DNA from: Leptofilum sp050292445
GTDB taxonomy: Bacteria > Chloroflexota > Anaerolineae > Promineifilales > Promineifilaceae
Assembly: GCA_050292445.1 (NCBI GenBank)
Contig: JBNKLQ010000234.1
Coordinates: forward strand, 1-9,661
Direction of reading: 5' to 3'
Length of the DNA: 9,661 nucleotides
The translations under genes and the position numbers were made by a program. The notes beneath the pieces are model-generated. The model made no database searches. It saw nothing but the letters and a program-made list of their open reading frames with translations, and was not told the DNA's origin. This document shows positions 1 to 6,596 of the stretch, piece after piece; the stretch's first letter is position 1; every line of letters starts with the position of its first letter.

Positions 1-261
1 ATCACGATTATTAACCAGCCCGCGCCCACCGCCACGCCTGCCCCAACCAACACGCCGCAGCCGGGCGCACCTGCACCTACCAATGCACCCTTACCGACGG
101 CCACGGCAACCGCTACGGCCGTTCCCGCCGCCGCCTTTCCCGAAACCGGGATTCCCCCCACAACAAACGTCACACCAATAACGGCCGTTCTGGCCCTGAT
201 TGCCGCCAGTTTGCCCGGCGCACTCTGGCTGTGGCGGCAGCGTCGCCGCACGCCTGGATGA
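1..261 (+). CDS. C-terminal end of a sortase-anchored surface protein (partial)
   Basis: The frame is open from base 1 to a TGA at 259-261, so only the last 86 codons are present. The visible part begins with about 45 residues rich in Pro, Thr and Ala, typical of an extended wall-spanning stalk. FPETG follows at 136-150, then a short Pro/Thr segment, a hydrophobic stretch (about 181-234, TAVLALIAASLPGALWLW) and a basic tail RQRRRTPG. Motif, membrane segment and positive tail in this order are the layout of a cell-wall sorting signal, with F instead of L in LPxTG. Inference: the protein is exported, cleaved between Thr and Gly, and attached to the surface by the sortase encoded immediately downstream. 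One oddity is the roughly 10-residue gap between FPETG and the hydrophobic core, longer than usual. The functional domain lies outside the window, so no specific role can be given. Confidence 0.8.
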   Translation: MTIINQPAPTATPAPTNTPQPGAPAPTNAPLPTATATATAVPAAAFPETGIPPTTNVTPITAVLALIAASLPGALWLWRQRRRTPG

Positions 262-1031
262 TTGATTGGCGCATTGTGCTGGGCGCTTTTAGTGGCGGCC
301 TGGCGCTTACCTGCTGGCTGGAAAGTCGCCACCGCTCCATGCAATCTCAAAGAAGGATAGCGCGGTGGCTGCAAGGCACGGCCGTTTTGCTAATATTGAT
401 CACGGCCAGCTTGTTCACCTTTGCTCGTCTCAATCCATTGTGGTTGCAAACCACACCAACCAGAGCAGCGGCTCAAACGGCCGTTCAACCCACCACTCCG
501 TCATCTACCTTACCCCCTCCCAGCGTGTTTATTATGACCACGCTTGCACCACCAACTAACAACACACCTGTGCCGCCTGAAAATGCGCCGGTAGAAGGAG
601 CCTACTTGCATATTCCGGCGCTTGGTGTCTCACAACCTATTGTTGATCTGCCGCTGGAGAACGGCCGTTGGGATGTCTCATCGCTCGGAGAAAAAGTGGG
701 GAGATTGGGCAGCACGGGTGCGTTTCCCGGCGACACGCTGGCCCCAGTCTTTGCTGGGCATATGACCTTCCCCACCTCGGCCACGCTGGAAACAGGTGCA
801 TTTGCCAACCTGCAATACGCCACCTACGGCACCGAACTAATTTACGAACTCGATGGGGAAGAAACGGCCTACACGGTAACAGAAATTAACCGGGTGGCCC
901 CAGAAGAAGTAGAACGCCTCTATCTGGCAGACGGGAACAGTATTTTGTTGGTCACCTGTACCGATTGGGATGCAAACGGCCGTATCTACACCAACCGCCT
1001 GCTGGTCCGTGCCGTTCGTAAACAACCGTAA
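258..1031 (+). CDS. Membrane-anchored sortase (class D/E-like transpeptidase)
   Basis: This is a 257-residue sortase. It should cleave the sorting signal of surface proteins through a cysteine thioester and transfer them to an acceptor outside the membrane. The N-terminus has a hydrophobic segment (about residues 5-21) and a clear membrane helix (WLQGTAVLLILITASLF, about 38-54), then a Pro/Thr-rich linker to about residue 110. The catalytic domain shows His168 in FAGHMT, Cys234 in LVTCTDW and Arg247 in NRLLV, the family's His-Cys-Arg triad in the usual order and spacing. ATG 258 is preferred because it overlaps the upstream stop as ATGA, suggesting translational coupling to the FPETG protein. 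A GTG at 231 would add nine residues with no obvious gain. The neighbour is the likely substrate. The family is confident; the exact class is not. Confidence 0.9.
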   Translation: MIDWRIVLGAFSGGLALTCWLESRHRSMQSQRRIARWLQGTAVLLILITASLFTFARLNPLWLQTTPTRAAAQTAVQPTTPSSTLPPPSVFIMTTLAPPTNNTPVPPENAPVEGAYLHIPALGVSQPIVDLPLENGRWDVSSLGEKVGRLGSTGAFPGDTLAPVFAGHMTFPTSATLETGAFANLQYATYGTELIYELDGEETAYTVTEINRVAPEEVERLYLADGNSILLVTCTDWDANGRIYTNRLLVRAVRKQP

Positions 1032-1122
1032 GGGTACATTTGGCAATAATTTTTGAGTTTACAGATTGGTCCAATCTCGCCTGGCTAAACGAATGGATCT
1101 TTAGCGGTGAACACGGCAAATT

Positions 1123-2043
1123 CTAGGGCTGGTTCAACGCCTGTTCAAAGAACTGAATCACCCGCGCTTCGTAAGCTTCCGAGTCCACCTTCCAACCACC
1201 AATATGCCCCGCCTCAGAGATTAGCCACAGTTCCTTTGGCTCTGTGGCATATTCCATAAAGTATTCCAGGCGATGCTGTTCAATTTCATCGCCGCTGCTA
1301 ATTAGCAGTAACGGCCGTTCCCCCATCAATGGCAGCACATCCACCAAGGCCTGAGGGTCGTCCACACCTGTCTGATGGGGCAAAAATTGATAGTACATCA
1401 AGTCAAAGGGGGCATACAGCAACTCGTCCAACGTTTCGGGTGGAGGCCAATCCGCCAGGGCCGTAGCGCCGGGACCATCCGCCACCACTGCCTTCAGGTC
1501 AGAATTACCTGTTGCACCCATAATGGCCACCTGCGCCCCTAACGACCAGCCCAGGGCACCAATCTTATTTGGATCAACCTCTGGTCTGGTTTGCAAATAG
1601 GCAACTGCCGCGTGTACATCTTCTGCTTCTGGTCCACCAAATGGCACCACATCCCCCTCGCTGGTACCGTGACCGCGCAAATCCAACAGCAAGACCCCAT
1701 ACCCAGCCTGCGCCAGACCATCACCTAAGTCCAGCATCATGACTCGGGTAGACCCAATGCCGTGCAACAGTAACAGCGCCGCCCCATTTTTTGACGGCAC
1801 GTACCATCCCGTTAAAGTCAAGCCATCGGCCGTTTTCAAGGAAACCTCTTCAAAATCCAGATCGTAGTCCGCTGGCGTTTCACAACAGATTGGCTGGTGT
1901 GGGGGATGGGCATGCGCTTTTGCCAGCAAATAAGGGTAGGCACCATATTGCAGAAACAAATAGCCAACCAGTGAAGCTACTAAAGCAAAAAGTAAGATGT
2001 TTCGCCAATAATGAGGCGTCCGTTTTTTGGCGTTTTCGTTCAT
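1123..2043 (-). CDS. Membrane-anchored alpha/beta hydrolase (serine hydrolase)
   Basis: The 306-residue protein has one N-terminal membrane helix (about residues 16-32) and an alpha/beta hydrolase domain. Visible landmarks are LLLLHGIGS (oxyanion HG, about 91-98), DLRGHG (121-126), the nucleophile elbow GWSLG with Ser167, a probable acid Asp252 in SGDEIE, and His280 in EAGHIGGW, so the catalytic triad appears complete. The substrate cannot be read from sequence; this type (BAAT/YqkD/FrsA-like peptidase-S9-related hydrolases) covers esterases, acyl hydrolases and peptidases. It is the second gene of an operon: its ATG lies 5 bp after the stop of the hydrolase-zincin gene, with an AGAAGAA Shine-Dalgarno-like stretch just upstream. 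It is clearly paralogous to that gene's N-terminal half (shared GWY-P-S-N, QAGYGVL, DLR-HG-S, AV-YL--RPE), implying an old tandem duplication. Its stop abuts the sortase side convergently. Confidence 0.9.
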   Translation of the reverse strand: MNENAKKRTPHYWRNILLFALVASLVGYLFLQYGAYPYLLAKAHAHPPHQPICCETPADYDLDFEEVSLKTADGLTLTGWYVPSKNGAALLLLHGIGSTRVMMLDLGDGLAQAGYGVLLLDLRGHGTSEGDVVPFGGPEAEDVHAAVAYLQTRPEVDPNKIGALGWSLGAQVAIMGATGNSDLKAVVADGPGATALADWPPPETLDELLYAPFDLMYYQFLPHQTGVDDPQALVDVLPLMGERPLLLISSGDEIEQHRLEYFMEYATEPKELWLISEAGHIGGWKVDSEAYEARVIQFFEQALNQP

Positions 2044-2048
2044 TTCTT

Positions 2049-3530
2049 CTAATCGGCTAAGACCTGGCAGCCTACTTTTTTAGGATGATCAAGTACGTGC
2101 GCTGTGCTAGGCACTTGGCGTACCGCCCACAAAACGGCCGCATCACCACCCGCCGCCAACAGCATTAACGTGGCCCACATCACCAACAGCGGCTGCTGGA
2201 GCGCCACACCAAACAATCCTGGCAAGACACCCAGAAATAGGCCCGGCAACACCACCGAAATACGATACGCCGTTGTTTGCAGCGGCTCACGGCAGTGAGC
2301 GTAGGGGGCGAATCCTTGCCAACTAAAACCAAACTTAATGCGATTCAAGGGCACGCCGCCCACTAACCAAAAGCCAACAGCGTGTATCAGTTCATGTCCA
2401 ATCAGGCTGAGGGCTAAGATCAAAATAATTGTCAGCATTCCACTAAACGATGTGTCTAAAAAAGCGGCAAAAGGCCACATCTTCCAGGTAACTTGATACG
2501 GTAGCCAAAACAACAAAAAGGCCAGCGGCAGCATCACAAAAGCCATCAAGTTAGCGTGCAGCATGGAAACGGTGGCTTCATAATCAATGGGAACAGCCGT
2601 TTCCACCTCAGCTCCCTTTGTTTTTGTTGCCTCTTCCGGCAGCGGCGGCAATGAAATGCGGGTTTTATCTTCACGGGTCAAGGCCTCATCAAAAAAAGCA
2701 ATCAGCCGATGATTGTATTCTTCCGGCCGCTCGTGCCAGCCCTGAGCGTGTCGCGCTTCTGGAATTTGCCACAAGACGGCCGTGTCCACTTCACTCGCCA
2801 ATCGATGCGCCATTGCCGCCTCAACACCCTCCCCAGTCGCAATCAGCAGCAGCGGCCGATCTTTGAGTTTGGCTGCTATCTCCCGATTTGCTGGCAATGG
2901 CTCATGCGCCCCAAACCATTGCACCGCCCGCCGAAAATATCGCTCCTGCCACAAGTTCAACCGTCCCAAAAGCGAATCAGCAAATGGCACATCATCCAGA
3001 GATGCTGGGCTGGGACCATCCACGGCAACAGCTCGGATAGCAACCGTTTGCGCCGCCGCTTGCAGGGCAAACAGCCCGCCAACCGACACGCCCATCACCC
3101 CAATACCAGCCGCATTTATCTCGGGTCGTTTACTAAGATAGGAAACGGCCGTGAGCACATCATCCACCCCCGCCTGGCTGCGCGTAAAACGCCGCCCGCC
3201 GCTGCTGCCATGTGCCCGCAAGTCGAACATCAACACGCCGTATCCAGCCTGCACCAACGCTTCCGCCTGGTGTGTCACCCCCAGCCGATTGCCACTATGC
3301 CCATGCAGCAAAATAACGGCCGCTTTGTTGCGCGAGGGAATGTACCAGCCAGCCAGCTTCACCCCATCCTGGCTGGTAAAGGTGACATCTTCATAGGTAA
3401 CGCCCAGGTTAGTAGGGGTGAAATAGGAGACCCGCAAGCGAGGAGGTCGGGCAAAAATAAAGGCTGCGTATAACGGCCGTATCCCCAAATACATTATCAA
3501 CAAAAAAACCAATATCTCTGGAAGCAACAT
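2049..3530 (-). CDS. Fusion of alpha/beta hydrolase and DUF3267-like membrane zincin
   Basis: The 493-residue protein has two parts. Residues 1-285 have a membrane helix (about 4-27) and an alpha/beta hydrolase domain with LLHGHSG (74-80), DLRAHG, the elbow GVSVG with Ser149, and His261 in EARHAQGW. The acid position, aligned to Asp252 of the neighbouring paralogue, is Glu234 (TGEGVE). After a charged linker (about 285-320), residues 324-493 hold four hydrophobic segments with a zinc-protease motif HELIH (379-383), a CREPL motif (413-417), GGD (461-463) and a terminal DHPKKVG. These match the DUF3267 putative zincin-peptidase pattern as I remember it. Inference: a membrane-embedded metallopeptidase tethered to a serine hydrolase, possibly for envelope protein or lipid turnover. 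It leads a two-gene operon with the second hydrolase. The fusion and both domains are clear; the function is unknown. Confidence 0.85.
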   Translation of the reverse strand: MLLPEILVFLLIMYLGIRPLYAAFIFARPPRLRVSYFTPTNLGVTYEDVTFTSQDGVKLAGWYIPSRNKAAVILLHGHSGNRLGVTHQAEALVQAGYGVLMFDLRAHGSSGGRRFTRSQAGVDDVLTAVSYLSKRPEINAAGIGVMGVSVGGLFALQAAAQTVAIRAVAVDGPSPASLDDVPFADSLLGRLNLWQERYFRRAVQWFGAHEPLPANREIAAKLKDRPLLLIATGEGVEAAMAHRLASEVDTAVLWQIPEARHAQGWHERPEEYNHRLIAFFDEALTREDKTRISLPPLPEEATKTKGAEVETAVPIDYEATVSMLHANLMAFVMLPLAFLLFWLPYQVTWKMWPFAAFLDTSFSGMLTIILILALSLIGHELIHAVGFWLVGGVPLNRIKFGFSWQGFAPYAHCREPLQTTAYRISVVLPGLFLGVLPGLFGVALQQPLLVMWATLMLLAAGGDAAVLWAVRQVPSTAHVLDHPKKVGCQVLAD

Positions 3531-3536
3531 GCCGTC

Positions 3537-3542
3537 ATTCTA
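3537..3542 (-). promoter_or_regulatory. Possible -10 box close to the hydrolase-zincin start
   Basis: On the minus strand TAGAAT (5 of 6 matches to TATAAT) ends only 6 nt before the ATG, which would put transcription at or next to the start codon and give a leaderless message. No convincing -35 lies at the right distance and no Shine-Dalgarno is visible upstream of this ATG. This is a weak call based on spacing. Confidence 0.3.
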
Positions 3543-3586
3543 ACCTAATCTAAGCCAAATGGCCGAAAGAGACATGACATTGTTCA

Positions 3587-3615
3587 TTGACGCCGTCCAT
3601 ACTGCGCTGTATGAT
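3587..3615 (+). promoter_or_regulatory. Sigma70-type promoter of the B12 riboswitch and importer operon
   Basis: TTGACG (3587-3592) and TATGAT (3610-3615) are separated by exactly 17 bp, each one base from consensus. Transcription would start near 3622, just ahead of the riboswitch aptamer, giving a leader of about 420 nt before the binding-protein ATG. The orientation fits the operon and diverges from the hydrolase operon. Confidence 0.75.
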
Positions 3616-3640
3616 AGCGTGCATTAACAAACTACCAGCA

Positions 3641-3860
3641 AAAAATTTAGGTGCGCCCTCCGCCCGGATGCGCGGCGCACAGAGTTTGCTCTGTGGGGGA
3701 AGACCGGTGGCTTGTTTAAGGCAATAATGCCTTAAACTTGGAGTCCGGCACTGTCCCGCAACGGTAAGATAATTGTGAATCATGAATTGTGAATAATTAA
3801 TTATTAACTATTTGCAATTCACAATTAACTATTATCAAGTCCGAGTACCCGCCTGACTTT
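3641..3860 (+). promoter_or_regulatory. Cobalamin (B12) riboswitch aptamer
   Basis: The leader carries the cobalamin riboswitch core in order. There is a P2-like helix (GTGCGCC 3651-3657 with GGCGCAC 3674-3680), a small hairpin (CAGAG/CTCTG, 3680-3693), GGGGGAA (3695-3701), GGTG (3706-3709), then GAGTCCGGCACTGTCCCGCA (3741-3760) continuing as ACGGTAAG, and finally AAGTCCGAGTACCCGCC (3838-3853). These match the B12-box consensus (GGGAA, GGTG, TCC, CCCGCnAC, GT-A, AGTC-GA-ACC-GCC). CCGG at 3704-3707 can pair with CCGG at 3745-3748 as P4. Two peripheral insertions are visible: a perfect 10-bp hairpin (3714-3737, loop ATAA) and an AT-rich inverted repeat (3771-3834). Location upstream of an ABC importer fits repression of B12 uptake when cobalamin is abundant. 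The edges are approximate. Confidence 0.92.
3771..3834 (+). repeat. AT-rich inverted-repeat insertion inside the riboswitch
   Basis: AATTGTGAAT occurs twice in direct orientation (3771-3780 and 3785-3794), and its exact reverse complement ATTCACAATT at 3817-3826, with a self-complementary AATTAATT stretch between. Either direct copy can pair with the downstream arm, closing an extra peripheral stem between CCCGCAACGGTAAG and AAGTCCGAG. The composition is sharply AT-rich compared with the surroundings, so it looks like a dispersed intergenic repeat that landed in a length-tolerant arm of the aptamer. Confidence 0.75.
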
Positions 3861-3862
3861 TT

Positions 3863-3894
3863 GCTCGTAACCTTCGTGGACAAAGGTAAGCGAG
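3863..3894 (+). promoter_or_regulatory. P13-like hairpin with overlapping antiterminator arm
   Basis: CTCG (3864-3867) and ACCTT (3870-3874) can pair with CGAG (3891-3894) and AAGGT (3883-3887), leaving the loop CGTGGACA. Its GGACA (3878-3882) is complementary to TGTCC at 3752-3756 in the aptamer, a candidate for the kissing-loop contact of this class. AAGGTAAGC (3883-3891) is also complementary at 8 of 9 positions to GCTCACCTT (3923-3931) in the terminator. The two pairings exclude each other, which gives a readable switch: cobalamin favours the hairpin and termination; its absence favours antitermination. This is hand-folded inference. Confidence 0.55.
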
Positions 3895-3922
3895 TCACCA
3901 ATGTTTATTTGCAAAATGGATG

Positions 3923-3946
3923 GCTCACCTTCGTGTGAGCTTTTTT
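3923..3946 (+). terminator. Rho-independent terminator of the riboswitch expression platform
   Basis: GCTCAC (3923-3928) and GTGAGC (3935-3940) form a perfect 6-bp stem around a 6-nt loop (CTTCGT), followed directly by TTTTTT (3941-3946). It lies after the aptamer and about 100 bp before the first importer gene, so it is the likely off-state structure. Confidence 0.85.
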
Positions 3947-4043
3947 GTTGTCTTCAGCCCAAAAGAACCCCAGGCAAATTGATGTTTCTGATGATCCTTC
4001 CTGTCTACGATCAAAAGATGCATCTTAGAGAAGGAGACAACAA

Positions 4044-5396
4044 ATGAAACGATTTTTTACCCTTTTATTGCCGCTCATGCTTTTACTGGGCCTGGCTGCC
4101 TGTAGCGAGGATCTTCCCCCAGAACAGCCAACCAGTGAACCTGTCGCTGAGTCAGAAGAAACGGCCGAAACGGCTGAAGAGCCAGCAGAAACAGTGGCTG
4201 AACCCACCGAAGAAATAATAGCAGAGCCAACTGTAGAAGAACCCGAAGCAACGGCCGTTCCCACCGAAGAACCCATGGCCGAAGCTCCCACCAGCAACCT
4301 CACCGATGGCTGCGTAGAAAATTACGATGAATCTGTGGATTACTTTCCCCAGAAAACGGCCGTTACCCACGCTGATGGCTTCACCGTAGATTATTTCAAC
4401 AATTACAAAGTCGTCACCGTCGCCGCCCCCTGGTTAGGTGCTGAAGATTCCGCCACCTACCTGCTGGTCCAGTGCGGCACCCCCACCCCTGAAGGGTTTG
4501 ACGATGCCGTAACCATCGGAGTCCCCATCAACAGCTTTGTTTCCATGTCCACTACCTACCTGCCCTACCTGGACACCTTTGGCAAACTGGACACCCTGGT
4601 CGGGGTAGATTTTGGCTCGTTTGCCTACAATCCCACCGTGCAAGAAATGCTAGCTGCGAGTGAACTGGTTGAGCTGGGCAGTGGCGCTACCGTCAACGTG
4701 GAAGCGGCTCTGGAACTGGACCCCGACGTCATCATGACCTCTGCCAGCGGCTCGGCTGACTTCGACACCCATCCCAAGCTGGAAGAAGTGGGCCTAACCG
4801 TGGTGCTCAACGCCGATTACCTGGATGTCACCCCGCTGGGCCGCGCCGAATGGGGCAAATTCATCGCTGTCTTTTACAACGAAGAAGCCCAGGCAGAAGC
4901 CATGTTTAACGACATCGTCACCGAATACGAAGCCCTCACAGAGCTAACGGCCGATTTAACCGAACGCCCCACCGTTTTTGCCAACACGCCGTATGAAGGC
5001 ACCTGGTACATGCCCGGTGGCCAAAGCTACACTGCCCAACTTTTTGACGTGGCCGGAGCCGACTACCTCTGGGGGGAGGATGAATCGACCAGCACGCTGT
5101 TCCTGGACTTTGAATCAGTCTTTGACCAGGCCGCTGAGGGTGACTATTGGCTCAATCTAGGCTTTGTCTTTTCCCTGGCCGACCTGCAAACCACCGATGA
5201 ACGGTTTGCCGACTTTGCCGCTTTCCAAAACGGAACCGTCTACAACTATGATTTGCGCACCAACGAGTTTGGCGGCAACGACTTCTTTGAAAGCGCCGCC
5301 GCCAACCCGCAGCTGGTCCTGGCCGATCTGATTAAGATTTTCCATCCTGATCTGCTGCCGGACCATGAGCTGGTTTATTATCGAATTGTTGAATAA
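4044..5396 (+). CDS. btuF: Lipoprotein substrate-binding protein of a B12-type ABC importer
   Basis: The 450-residue product is a periplasmic-binding-protein-type receptor (BtuF/FepB/FhuD fold) expected to capture cobalamin or a corrinoid outside the membrane and pass it to the permease. The N-terminus is a lipoprotein signal: KR, a hydrophobic core, and lipobox LAAC with Cys20. Residues 21-85 form a Glu/Thr/Pro/Ala-rich spacer with EPT-E repeats, suited to holding the domain away from the cell surface. The binding domain follows (about 90-450); ELGSGATVNVEAALELDPDV (216-235) is a typical landmark in which the binding site is tied to 'E-I-L-PD-I'. A strong AAGGAG (4031-4036) sits 7 bp before the ATG. 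It is first in a three-gene operon controlled by the cobalamin riboswitch. That leader is the main reason for choosing cobalamin over iron-siderophore or heme, which the protein alone would not exclude. Confidence 0.85.
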   Translation: MKRFFTLLLPLMLLLGLAACSEDLPPEQPTSEPVAESEETAETAEEPAETVAEPTEEIIAEPTVEEPEATAVPTEEPMAEAPTSNLTDGCVENYDESVDYFPQKTAVTHADGFTVDYFNNYKVVTVAAPWLGAEDSATYLLVQCGTPTPEGFDDAVTIGVPINSFVSMSTTYLPYLDTFGKLDTLVGVDFGSFAYNPTVQEMLAASELVELGSGATVNVEAALELDPDVIMTSASGSADFDTHPKLEEVGLTVVLNADYLDVTPLGRAEWGKFIAVFYNEEAQAEAMFNDIVTEYEALTELTADLTERPTVFANTPYEGTWYMPGGQSYTAQLFDVAGADYLWGEDESTSTLFLDFESVFDQAAEGDYWLNLGFVFSLADLQTTDERFADFAAFQNGTVYNYDLRTNEFGGNDFFESAAANPQLVLADLIKIFHPDLLPDHELVYYRIVE

Positions 5397-5399
5397 TTT

Positions 5400-5428
5400 G
5401 TAGGGGCGACCCGGCGGGTCGCCCCTAC
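5400..5428. repeat. Perfect GC-rich palindromic hairpin between binding protein and permease
   Basis: GTAGGGGCGACCC (5400-5412) and GGGTCGCCCCTAC (5416-5428) are perfect 13-nt inverted arms around a 3-nt loop. No T-run follows, so it is not a standard terminator. It starts 4 bp after the binding-protein stop and ends 9 bp before the permease ATG. It resembles small palindromic repeats scattered between genes in many genomes. Inference: it could stabilise the upstream mRNA, or limit read-through or permease translation, so that binding protein exceeds permease. Confidence 0.85.
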
Positions 5429-5437
5429 GCTAACATC

Positions 5438-6517
5438 ATGCAACACGTAACCACAGAAACACAAACGGCCGTATCCAATCCAAACCGCCAGGCAATGGCG
5501 ATGGGGCTGCTCGTCCTGGCGCTGGTAGGCGTCTTTTTGGTCAGCCTATTTGTTGGCTCTGTGCGCATACCGCTGGATGAGATTTTAGGCATTCTGGTCG
5601 GTGTTACGCCCGCCAAAGAGACGTGGGCCACGATTGTATTGAAATTTCGGCTGCCCAAGGCGCTAACGGCCGTTCTTGCTGGTTCAGCCCTGAGCGTGAG
5701 CGGGTTGCAAATGCAAACCATGTTTCGCAATCCGCTGGCCGGGCCATTTGTGCTGGGCATCAACTCCGGGGCCAGTTTGGGCGTGGCCCTGGTGGTGCTT
5801 GCTGTGGGCACAACCGGCAGCACCTTACTGGCCGGGCTGGGGCTGCTCAGTGATTTTGGCATTGTGGTCGCCGCCAGCCTGGGCGCGGGATTGGTCCTCT
5901 TTCTGGTGCTGGGCGTCGCCCGCCGTGTAGAAACGATGACCCTGCTCATCCTGGGGCTGATGTTTGGCTACGCTACCAGCGCCCTGGTCAGCGTCCTGCT
6001 TTACTTCAGCATTGCCGAGCGGATTCAGGCGTACATCGCCTGGACCTTTGGCAGCTTTGGTGGTGTCACCTGGAGCCAGATGCAGGTAATGGCCCCCACG
6101 GTGCTGCTGGGGCTGATTATTGCCTGGCTGTCGGCCAAGCCGCTGAACGCCCTGCTGCTAGGAGAAACGTATGCCTACAGCTTAGGGCTGTCGGTACGGC
6201 GGGCCCGCATTGCGGTGCTGGTGAGCGCCTCGCTCATGGCCGGGGCCATCACCGCCTTTTGCGGTCCGATTGGTTTTGTCGGCATCGCAGTGCCCCATCT
6301 ATGCCGCAGCCTGTTCGGCACTTCCAATCACCGGCTGCTCATTCCGGCCACCATTTTGCTGGGCGGCGTGGTCACGCTTGTGGCCGACCTCATCGCCCAA
6401 ATGCCGGGCAGCCAAACCACGCTGCCGCTTAATGCCGTCACGGCGCTGATTGGCGCGCCGGTGGTCACCTGGGTCATTTTGCGGCAGCGCAACCTGCGCT
6501 CGTCGTTCGCGGGATAA
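5438..6517 (+). CDS. btuC: FecCD-family permease of the B12-type ABC importer
   Basis: This 359-residue, very hydrophobic protein of the FecCD/BtuC family would form, as a dimer, the membrane channel for the substrate. Landmarks are a first membrane helix (about 19-40), RLPK (71-74), NPLAGPFVLGINSGASLG (98-115), the cytoplasmic GETYAYSLGL stretch (242-251) that in this family contacts the ATPase, FVGIAVPHLCR (280-290) and PLNAVTALIGAPV (330-342). About ten membrane segments can be drawn, and the length is close to the usual 320-360. The assigned ATG lies 9 bp after a strong hairpin with no clear Shine-Dalgarno; ATGs at 5495 and 5501 (residues 20 and 22), just before the first helix, are alternatives. 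It sits between the binding-protein and ATPase genes. Cobalamin specificity is inferred from the riboswitch; the family also carries heme and siderophores. Confidence 0.88.
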   Translation: MQHVTTETQTAVSNPNRQAMAMGLLVLALVGVFLVSLFVGSVRIPLDEILGILVGVTPAKETWATIVLKFRLPKALTAVLAGSALSVSGLQMQTMFRNPLAGPFVLGINSGASLGVALVVLAVGTTGSTLLAGLGLLSDFGIVVAASLGAGLVLFLVLGVARRVETMTLLILGLMFGYATSALVSVLLYFSIAERIQAYIAWTFGSFGGVTWSQMQVMAPTVLLGLIIAWLSAKPLNALLLGETYAYSLGLSVRRARIAVLVSASLMAGAITAFCGPIGFVGIAVPHLCRSLFGTSNHRLLIPATILLGGVVTLVADLIAQMPGSQTTLPLNAVTALIGAPVVTWVILRQRNLRSSFAG

Positions 6518-6523
6518 AGAAAA

Positions 6524-6577
6524 ATCCGCAGATTACACAGATTTCGATCTGCGTTCATCAGCGTTAATCTGCGTCCT
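6524..6577. repeat. Dispersed repeat with CGCAGATT / AATCTGCG arms
   Basis: Between permease and ATPase lies an element that begins CCGCAGATTA (6525-6534), continues with CACAGATTTCGATCTGCG, and ends TTAATCTGCG (6566-6575). GCAGATTA and TAATCTGC are exact inverted arms, and CAGAT/ATCTG units recur about every 10-20 bp. The same kind of unit forms the element after the ATPase at 7675-7740. It fills nearly all of the 79-bp gap and leaves the ATPase Shine-Dalgarno intact. Confidence 0.65.
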
Positions 6578-6596
6578 ATTTCTTAAGGAAACAAGT

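Noticed and set aside
231..257. GTG start of the sortase
   Set aside because: ATG 258 overlaps the preceding stop as ATGA and keeps the membrane segments; the GTG adds only nine residues.
2709..3473. 254-codon plus-strand open frame opposite the hydrolase-zincin gene
   Set aside because: It is a long shadow frame; the minus-strand frame carries complete catalytic motifs, while this one has none.
3550..3783. 77-codon minus-strand open frame
   Set aside because: It lies across the promoter and the cobalamin riboswitch aptamer; the conserved RNA motifs explain this sequence and the protein has no recognisable features.
4110..4300. Possible tandem DNA repeat
   Set aside because: Repetition reflects the EPT/EE linker codons and is too irregular to be a separate repeat element.
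4025..4303. Ser/Gly/Ala-rich minus-strand frame opposite the binding protein N-terminus
   Set aside because: It is the antisense of the Glu/Thr/Pro linker repeats; the plus strand has a lipobox and Shine-Dalgarno.
6450..6596. 49-codon upstream extension of the ATPase
   Set aside because: It would overlap the permease end in another frame and translate the dispersed repeat; ATG 6597 has a well-placed AAGGAA.
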